A program made the translations under genes and the position numbers. From Bacteriovoracaceae bacterium UBA4573 (GTDB lineage Bacteria; Bdellovibrionota; UBA1018; UBA923), in NCBI GenBank assembly GCA_002387735.1, contig DGKJ01000007.1, forward strand, positions 19,739-46,858: DNA of 27,120 bases. The letters are read 5' to 3'. Under the pieces are notes generated by a model. It saw only the letters and a program-made list of their open reading frames with translations, made no database searches and was not told the origin of the DNA. Positions 21,399 to 27,120 of this stretch are shown piece by piece (positions within the stretch are counted from its first letter, which is position 1; every line of letters begins with the position of its first letter).

Positions 21399-22424
21399 AT
21401 GAAAACACTCAAAACAATCGGTACCAGTCAGAAATTGGCGGCAACAGTTGCTGTGTCCGGTGGGGTGGACTCCCTCGTTCTGCTCCATTGGGTGGCGTTC
21501 CACTTTGGGAATCAAATCGATCTTTACCCGGTTTACGTGGACCACGGACAGAGAGCCGATACTGAGCGAGACTGGGCCTGTGTACGCACGTTGTGCTCCA
21601 GGTTGCCGCACCTAAAATCGCCGACTCGTATACGTATTCCCAAACGAGATTTGCTGGGATCGGCATCCGAGGCCCAACTACGAAGCCTACGTTACGGTGT
21701 TCTAGAACGGTTTTCAGTATCACGAAACGCGCCAGTGGTTTTCACCGCTCATCACGCAGACGACGTGCTCGAAACTTACTTACTCAAACTGCTAAGAGGA
21801 TCGCACCCAACTTCGCTGAAAGGAATGGCTCCTAAATCTCGTAAGGGAGCCCTGTGGCTCGTTCGACCATTTCTGAAACTTCATAAATCCGAACTAGTTC
21901 AATACGCGCTAGCTAATCGAATCAAATGGCACGAAGACGCCACCAATTCGTCACCCAAATACGCCCGCAACCGAATTCGCAACGAATTATTACCGTTGAT
22001 CGAATCACTTCGTCCAAAGTCGACTAAAAAACTTTTAACGTTTTTCTCGGACCTCGAAAAACTTTCGTCCACACTCGAAGAGGCCCGCACACCAAGCCTT
22101 GGCGGGGGCGACCAATTAAGCTCCCCAAACGGAGCCCCGTCACTGCAACTTGACTTTTACGAATTAAAATCCATTTTAAATCGGTATCTTGGCGCAAATA
22201 GCCAAAAAACTACTCGAGGCCAATGGAGTACACTTGAACGAATTCTACAGGAACGAAAAACAACAAAAAGTGGCGGAGGCCCCCGAAAACTTGTACAGTT
22301 TCCTGGTGGGGGCCGGGTCGTTTTTGAAGGTCCTCGAATCCGCTGGGAACCCTCTTTGAACCCAGCTAATTCCTCGAGCAAAGCTCGAAACAGAAAGAAG
22401 GTCAGAAGTGAAACAATCTCATAA
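21399..22424 (+). CDS. tilS: tRNA(Ile)-lysidine synthase TilS
   Basis: A 341-residue PP-loop ATPase that converts C34 of the CAT-anticodon tRNA-Ile2 to lysidine, changing both its codon (AUA) and amino-acid identity. The signature SGGVDS is at 20-25. YVDHGQRADTERDW and TAHHADDVLETYLLKLLRGS are typical of the N-terminal catalytic domain, as is EDATNSSPKYARNRIRNELLP. The length is short compared with E. coli TilS (about 430 residues), with only a small C-terminal part (KLVQFPGGGRVVFEGPRIRW), so it is nearer the compact type. First gene of the operon; its last 17 bp overlap ftsH. The ribosome site is poor and the ATG at 21399 is chosen for position relative to the first strand. Confidence 0.93.
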   Translation: MKTLKTIGTSQKLAATVAVSGGVDSLVLLHWVAFHFGNQIDLYPVYVDHGQRADTERDWACVRTLCSRLPHLKSPTRIRIPKRDLLGSASEAQLRSLRYGVLERFSVSRNAPVVFTAHHADDVLETYLLKLLRGSHPTSLKGMAPKSRKGALWLVRPFLKLHKSELVQYALANRIKWHEDATNSSPKYARNRIRNELLPLIESLRPKSTKKLLTFFSDLEKLSSTLEEARTPSLGGGDQLSSPNGAPSLQLDFYELKSILNRYLGANSQKTTRGQWSTLERILQERKTTKSGGGPRKLVQFPGGGRVVFEGPRIRWEPSLNPANSSSKARNRKKVRSETIS

Positions 22425-24318
22425 GACAGTCGCCTTATGGATCGTTTTTATCCTCATGTTCGCGGTCCTGTTCAAGGTGGTGGACGAAAACTCCCGTCAT
22501 CGCCGCGAGATTAAATTCAGCGACTTCATTCGAGCAGTGAAAGAAAAGAAAATCGCGGAGGTCACTTTTAAGGGCGATAACTCGATTATCGGTTCCTTCA
22601 AAGAACCACAGCCACCAGATGGAAAACAATATTTCGAAACCATCGGCGACACCTCTAGCGGCAAGATTTTTGATATCCTAGATCAAAACGGGATCATCCC
22701 CAATTACGAGCGCGCCGAAAAAACCCCGTTCTGGCAGCAGCTGTTAATTTCCTGGTTTCCGATGGCGCTTCTGTTTTTGGTTTTTTATATTTTTATGCGC
22801 CAGATTCAGGTGGGCGGCGGCAAGGCAATGTCATTTGGAAAATCGCGCGCTCGCATGATGACCGAAAATCAAACACGCGTAACTTTCAAAGATGTCGCAG
22901 GGGTCGAAGAAGCTAAAGAAGAACTTGAAGAGATTATCGGTTTTCTGAAAGACCCAAAAAAATTCACTCGTCTTGGTGGTCGTATTCCAAAAGGCGTGCT
23001 TCTGATGGGCCCTCCAGGCACCGGGAAAACCCTTTTAGCACGCGCTATTGCGGGCGAAGCTGGAGCTCCGTTTTTCTCGATTTCAGGTTCGGATTTCGTG
23101 GAAATGTTCGTAGGTGTTGGCGCGTCTCGCGTCCGGGATCTTTTCGAACAGGGTAAGAAACACGCACCGTGCATCATATTTATCGATGAAATCGACGCAG
23201 TGGGTCGACATCGTGGTGCCGGCCTTGGTGGCGGCCACGACGAGCGAGAGCAAACCCTAAACCAGCTTCTCGTCGAGATGGACGGTTTCGAATCAAACGA
23301 CGGGGTGATCTTAATTGCTGCCACCAACCGACCAGACGTGCTGGACCCGGCCCTGTTAAGACCGGGCCGATTCGACCGACGAGTCGTCGTCAATAAGCCA
23401 GACCTTAAAGGACGAGCTCAGATTTTGGCTGTTCATGCGCGCAAGACACCAATGTCCTCTGACGTGCGCCTTGAATTCATTGCTCGTGGGACTCCTGGTT
23501 TTTCAGGTGCTGATCTCGAAAACTTGGTCAATGAAGCTGCGCTCATAGCCGCCCGGAAAGACAAAAAATATCTCGAAATGTCGGACTTCGAAGAAGCCAA
23601 AGATAAAGTGCTCATGGGCGTTGAACGTCGTAGCATGGTGATCTCTGACGAAGAGAAAAAGAACACTGCATACCACGAAGCAGGCCACACTTTGGTCGGC
23701 AAAGTGCTCCCGGGAATGGATCCTATTCATAAAGTAACCATTATCCCACGCGGCATGGCGCTCGGCTTAACGCAAACCCTTCCGCAAGAAGACCGCCTGA
23801 GTCTTTCAAAAGACAAAGCCGAAAACTCGATCGCATTCTTGATGGGCGGGCGAATTGCCGAAGAAATTATTTTTGGTCACAAAACCACCGGCGCTGGCAA
23901 CGATATCGAACGTGCTACAGATTTGGCACGGCGAATGGTTTGCGAGTGGGGAATGAGCGATGTTCTCGGACCTCTAACTTTTGGCAAAAAAGAAGAAGCC
24001 ATTTTCCTTGGCCGGGAAATCGCGCAGCACCGTGACTACAGTGAAGATACCGCTCGCATGATTGACAAAGAGGTCCGCGATATCGTCGAGCGCAACTTTG
24101 CTAGAGCCAAGAAAATATTGACGGATAAGATCGATATCCTTCACAATCTAGCTAAAGCTTTGCTTGAGCATGAAGTGTTGGACGGTGAAGAAATTCAAGC
24201 GATCGTCGACGGGTTGCCTTACGTAAAAAGCACTACAGGAGGATCGAAAACGCCTCCTCCGGTGGCTGACGACGGGGGCACTGTTCCTCAGGGCAGCACA
24301 CCTCCGCTTCCAGCATAG
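22408..24318 (+). CDS. ftsH: ATP-dependent zinc metalloprotease FtsH
   Basis: A 636-residue membrane AAA+ protease that degrades misfolded membrane proteins and short-lived regulators. Two transmembrane helices (about 9-23 and 112-130) flank a periplasmic domain. Walker A GPPGTGKT is at 201-208, Walker B IIFIDEID at 256-263, and the second region of homology includes ATNRPDVLDPALLRPGRFDRR. The zinc site is HEAGH (423-427) with D499 in TTGAGNDIERAT as third ligand. All key residues are intact. The Pro/Gly-rich tail after about 605 is probably flexible. The start is GTG at 22408, inside the end of tilS, with AGAAGG 7 nt upstream, implying coupled translation. Confidence 0.98.
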   Translation: MKQSHKTVALWIVFILMFAVLFKVVDENSRHRREIKFSDFIRAVKEKKIAEVTFKGDNSIIGSFKEPQPPDGKQYFETIGDTSSGKIFDILDQNGIIPNYERAEKTPFWQQLLISWFPMALLFLVFYIFMRQIQVGGGKAMSFGKSRARMMTENQTRVTFKDVAGVEEAKEELEEIIGFLKDPKKFTRLGGRIPKGVLLMGPPGTGKTLLARAIAGEAGAPFFSISGSDFVEMFVGVGASRVRDLFEQGKKHAPCIIFIDEIDAVGRHRGAGLGGGHDEREQTLNQLLVEMDGFESNDGVILIAATNRPDVLDPALLRPGRFDRRVVVNKPDLKGRAQILAVHARKTPMSSDVRLEFIARGTPGFSGADLENLVNEAALIAARKDKKYLEMSDFEEAKDKVLMGVERRSMVISDEEKKNTAYHEAGHTLVGKVLPGMDPIHKVTIIPRGMALGLTQTLPQEDRLSLSKDKAENSIAFLMGGRIAEEIIFGHKTTGAGNDIERATDLARRMVCEWGMSDVLGPLTFGKKEEAIFLGREIAQHRDYSEDTARMIDKEVRDIVERNFARAKKILTDKIDILHNLAKALLEHEVLDGEEIQAIVDGLPYVKSTTGGSKTPPPVADDGGTVPQGSTPPLPA

Positions 24319-24360
24319 TTTGATGTAACTAACGCTCTCCGCCCCTCGAGGAACGTTTTC

Positions 24361-25227
24361 ATGACGGAGCTTTTAGCAACGATCGGCGACTCCGTTCGCC
24401 CCATCGACTTACTCGACATTGCCGTCGTGTCTTATATCGTTTACCGCGCTTTATTGCTGATCAAAGGCACGCGCGCCGTACAAATGCTTACGGGCTTAGG
24501 GATCCTCGGCATTGCGTTCATGATCTCGATAAAGTTCGAGTTGTTCACATTGCACTGGATTCTTTCCTACTTCTTCGACTCGCTCATTTTATTGGTAATC
24601 GTTCTATTCCAAGACGAAATTCGCCGAGCGCTCACCTATATGGGTAAAAACCCATTTTTTTCCTCCTCGAGCACAGCAGAAGAAATCGAAATCATCGACG
24701 AAATCTCAAGAGCAGCGGCTCGCTTGGCACGTGAACGTATCGGTGCCCTTATCGTCATAGAGCGCGAAACCGGATTAAAGAATTTTATTGATACCGGTTC
24801 TAAGATCGAAGCCAAAGTTCGGTCTGAGCTTCTTTATAGCATTTTTACTCCGACGAGTCCGATACACGACGGCGCCGCAATCATTTCCGAGGGGCGCATC
24901 GCTGCGGCTGGTTGTTTCCTGCCACTCTCAAACGACCCCAATATTGAAAAGAAACTGGGAACGCGACACCGAGCGGCGTTCGGACTATCCGAAGAGACCG
25001 ATGCTATCGTCATTCTTGTTTCGGAAGAAGCCGGCGAAGCGCATTTGGTTCGAAATGGTAAAATGACCACTAATCTTTCAGAAGAAGAACTTCGCGGAAG
25101 TCTCATGGCAATACTTGAATTATACGACGGCTCCCGAATTGGTCGCATACGTTTGCGGTCCTTCCAAGTTCGCACTGGGACTCGCTCTAAGGGGCGCGAC
25201 GAAAAAGCGGGAAGGGATTCGTCATGA
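24361..25227 (+). CDS. cdaA: Diadenylate cyclase CdaA
   Basis: A 288-residue enzyme making the second messenger c-di-AMP from two ATP. Three N-terminal membrane helices (about 18-34, 40-56, 66-84) precede the DAC (DisA_N) domain, about 100-260. The catalytic motifs are visible: DGA at 170-172 in SPIHDGAAII and RHR at 202-204 in LGTRHRAAFGLS. FQDEIRRAL before the domain is typical of CdaA. The C-terminal tail is basic (GRIRLRSFQVRTGTRSKGR). GAGGAA is 7 nt before the ATG; 42 bp separate it from ftsH. The stop overlaps ybbR by 4 bp (ATGA). The following ybbR and glmM are its usual partners and regulators. Confidence 0.96.
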   Translation: MTELLATIGDSVRPIDLLDIAVVSYIVYRALLLIKGTRAVQMLTGLGILGIAFMISIKFELFTLHWILSYFFDSLILLVIVLFQDEIRRALTYMGKNPFFSSSSTAEEIEIIDEISRAAARLARERIGALIVIERETGLKNFIDTGSKIEAKVRSELLYSIFTPTSPIHDGAAIISEGRIAAAGCFLPLSNDPNIEKKLGTRHRAAFGLSEETDAIVILVSEEAGEAHLVRNGKMTTNLSEEELRGSLMAILELYDGSRIGRIRLRSFQVRTGTRSKGRDEKAGRDSS

Positions 25228-26129
25228 TCGAACGCCTCATGGCTAACGCTTCGCTCAAAGCACTTAGCATTTTAATCGCAGCGGTTCTTTGGTTCGTGGT
25301 GCTGGGCTCCCGCAACGTAGAAATTGCAAAAGAAGTTCCAATTGAAGTCGTGGCGCCAGCCGATCTCATTGTTGCCAACGAGGTTCCAGACAAGGTTTCG
25401 TTCCGACTCGCCGGCCCCAAGGCATTTCTGAGAAATGTTCTTAACCGCAAAGAAGACCCTATTCGCGTCAATTTAACTGCCGCAAAACCGGGCCTCATTA
25501 CCTATCGTTTTTTTACCGACAACATTCAGGTTCCGCTGGGCGTAAAAGTGTTGTCAATCAATCCAACGGCGATCGTAGTAAAACTCGAAGTTAATCGTAA
25601 AAAAGAGATCCCCGTACGGCTGGTCATGAAAGGCGAAGCCGCCGCCGGACACAAGATCAACAGCCTAGAACTTTTAAAAAACGTGGTTCGCATCAGAGGC
25701 CCGGAATCGCGCATCGATCAAATCAGCGAGCTTCCCACGGTACCGCTCGACATCAGCACTCTTGAAGACAGTGGTGAACGAGATATCGCAGTGGACCTGG
25801 GTAAAATCCCCGGCGTCGTAATAGAAGGGGAGCCTCCGCGAGTGCGATTTTCAGTCACTCAAACATTTGGCACTTATAAAATACGAAACGCTGACGTCAA
25901 AGTACTCACCAGTCGTCGTTTCGAAGCCGAACCCAAGGAAGTCACCATTCTGGTTCGGGCTTCTGCTGAAGAGCTTAAAAATTTAACCTCGTCCCGTACC
26001 TACGTTACCGTAGATCTAAAGAACAAAGGTCCCGGAGTATATGATCAGCAGTCCGTGACTACCCATTTGCCATCAACTGCCAAATTGATTAAGGTTATCC
26101 CAAACAAAGTTAAAGTTACGCTTTACTAG
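25224..26129 (+). CDS. cdaR: YbbR-domain protein (CdaR-like regulator of CdaA)
   Basis: A 301-residue protein with one N-terminal transmembrane helix (about 10-27, LKALSILIAAVLWFVVLG) and an extracytoplasmic part made of about three YbbR-type repeats. Each has the strand pattern seen in VPIEVVAPADLIVANEVPDKVSFRLAGP, KEIPVRLVMKGEAAAGHKI and VRIRGPESRIDQISELPTVPLDIS. In Firmicutes CdaR binds CdaA and modulates c-di-AMP output; the same role is inferred here from the cdaA-ybbR-glmM order. It starts at the ATGA overlap with cdaA and ends 14 bp before glmM. Confidence 0.9.
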   Translation: MIERLMANASLKALSILIAAVLWFVVLGSRNVEIAKEVPIEVVAPADLIVANEVPDKVSFRLAGPKAFLRNVLNRKEDPIRVNLTAAKPGLITYRFFTDNIQVPLGVKVLSINPTAIVVKLEVNRKKEIPVRLVMKGEAAAGHKINSLELLKNVVRIRGPESRIDQISELPTVPLDISTLEDSGERDIAVDLGKIPGVVIEGEPPRVRFSVTQTFGTYKIRNADVKVLTSRRFEAEPKEVTILVRASAEELKNLTSSRTYVTVDLKNKGPGVYDQQSVTTHLPSTAKLIKVIPNKVKVTLY

Positions 26130-26143
26130 CGATCGGGGATCAC

Positions 26144-27120
26144 ATGGCTGCAAAACTTTTTGGAACCGACGGTGTTCGCGGTACCGCAAACGAATACCCC
26201 ATGACTGGGGAACTCGTCATGCAGATCGGCAGAGCTACTGCGCATCTGTTTCGTACCCAGCTTGAAAAACGTGGTGGTGGGAAAAAACGCAAACCCAAGA
26301 TTCTAATTGGAAAAGACACGCGCCTTTCGGGTTACATGGTTGAAATGGCGCTAGCATCGGGAATTTGCTCGGTAGGCGTTGACGTCTTATTGATCGGACC
26401 AATGCCCACTCCGGGCATAGCGTTTCTTACTCAGAGCATGCGCTGTGATGCCGGAATTCAAATTTCCGCAAGCCATAACCCGTTTGCCGACAATGGTATT
26501 AAAATTTTCTCAGCCGACGGTTTTAAACTTCCCGATGCGCAGGAAGCCGAAATCGAACGCCTTCTTCACTCGAAAGAACTTGAAAAGTGCCGCCCTACCG
26601 GAGATTCGGTAGGCAAAGCGTTTCGAATCGACGACGCTCTTGGCAGATACATTGTTCAGCTTAAAAATGTTTTTCCCAAAGACTTGGACTTAACCGGCTT
26701 TCGCATCGTACTCGACTGTGCCAATGGAGCGGCCTATAAGGCAGCCCCAGCTGTTTTCGAAGAGCTTGGAGCCGAAGTCATTCGCAAGGGCGTTTCTCCC
26801 ACTGGTTTGAACATCAACGACAAATGTGGAGCGCTCTATCCAGAGAACGTTGCAGCCGCTGCGCTCGAGTATCGAGCGGACATCGGTATTGCACTCGACG
26901 GTGATGGCGACCGGGTCATATTAGCTGACGAAAACGGCGAAATCGTTGATGGCGACCAGATTATGGCGATTTGCGCTCTCGACATGAAAAGTAAAAATCA
27001 GCTCTCGCTCAACACTATTGTCGCCACCCCCATGTCGAATCTGGGATTTGAAATCGGCATGCAGAAGGCCGGCATTCAGGTGGTGCGGGCCCAAGTCGGT
27101 GATCGATACGTAGTTGAAGC
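26144..27120 (+). CDS. glmM: Phosphoglucosamine mutase GlmM (3' end outside window)
   Basis: The frame is open from ATG 26144 to the window edge: 325 full codons of a family that is usually near 450. GlmM interconverts glucosamine-6-phosphate and glucosamine-1-phosphate on the way to UDP-GlcNAc for peptidoglycan and LPS. The start KLFGTDGVRG is the family hallmark. The active-site phosphoserine is S110 in SASHNP, and the metal-binding loop DGDGDR is at 252-257. Domains 1 and 2 and part of 3 are present. GGGGAT precedes the ATG. It is the last visible gene of the operon; GlmM is known to bind and inhibit CdaA in some Firmicutes. Confidence 0.97.
   Translation, partial: MAAKLFGTDGVRGTANEYPMTGELVMQIGRATAHLFRTQLEKRGGGKKRKPKILIGKDTRLSGYMVEMALASGICSVGVDVLLIGPMPTPGIAFLTQSMRCDAGIQISASHNPFADNGIKIFSADGFKLPDAQEAEIERLLHSKELEKCRPTGDSVGKAFRIDDALGRYIVQLKNVFPKDLDLTGFRIVLDCANGAAYKAAPAVFEELGAEVIRKGVSPTGLNINDKCGALYPENVAAAALEYRADIGIALDGDGDRVILADENGEIVDGDQIMAICALDMKSKNQLSLNTIVATPMSNLGFEIGMQKAGIQVVRAQVGDRYVVE

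Noticed and set aside
22869..23393. 174-codon minus-strand frame inside ftsH
   Set aside because: Ser/Pro/Arg-rich shadow of the AAA domain codons; no start signal.

Overview
The window reads as a chromosomal segment of a Gram-negative bacterium with a compact genome. Outer-membrane barrels ending in Phe, many Sec signal peptides and a tilS-ftsH-cdaA-ybbR-glmM core operon point to a deltaproteobacterium-like lineage. The abundance of exported proteases and small secreted proteins of unknown family makes a Bdellovibrionota (predatory) relative my best guess. That guess rests on gene content and order only; no rRNA or marker-gene comparison was possible.

Layout. (1) 1-3705: the 3' end of a tyrosine recombinase with an atypical active site, a PMT-like mannosyltransferase, a small secreted protein, a second complete tyrosine recombinase with an unusual N-terminal extension, an AT-rich palindrome, and a DUF167 (YggU) gene. 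(2) 3689-7251: two divergent envelope/secretion units. The minus-strand unit is an outer-membrane barrel plus a matrixin-like zinc protease; the plus-strand unit is a small secreted protein plus a subtilisin-like protease. (3) 7226-9928, minus: a DUF1460-like cysteine peptidase/amidase followed by a GT-C type membrane glycosyltransferase. (4) 10060-14845: a secreted/membrane unknown coupled to an exported M3 peptidase (plus), facing two exported unknowns (minus). (5) 14972-18409, plus: a tightly packed four-gene cassette of carbamoyltransferase, SxtJ-family membrane protein, 50-residue DUF5989 protein and SGNH hydrolase. (6) 18406-20883, minus: a small exported protein, then an exported unknown coupled to an outer-membrane barrel. 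(7) 20976-21300: a CAT-anticodon tRNA on the minus strand whose last 22 nt plus 35 bp of downstream flank are perfectly duplicated 213 bp away, with a hairpin-rich core between the copies. (8) 21399-27120, plus: housekeeping operon tilS, ftsH, cdaA, ybbR, glmM (glmM runs off the window).

How the parts relate. The last operon links tRNA lysidine synthesis, membrane proteolysis, c-di-AMP synthesis with its YbbR regulator, and the phosphoglucosamine mutase feeding peptidoglycan precursors. The carbamoyl cassette probably makes and decorates (carbamoylates/acylates) a surface glycan or secreted metabolite. The proteases, the DUF1460-like enzyme and the two glycosyltransferases fit a life style centred on envelope remodelling or degradation of external protein. 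Five of the six convergent gene pairs overlap at their 3' ends and no classical intrinsic terminator was recognised. Several starts are TTG or GTG, each chosen because a good Shine-Dalgarno sits in front.

No CRISPR array, rRNA, IS element or complete prophage was seen. The most unusual local structure is the tRNA 3'-end duplication; the most interesting functional unit is the carbamoyltransferase/SxtJ/DUF5989/SGNH cassette.
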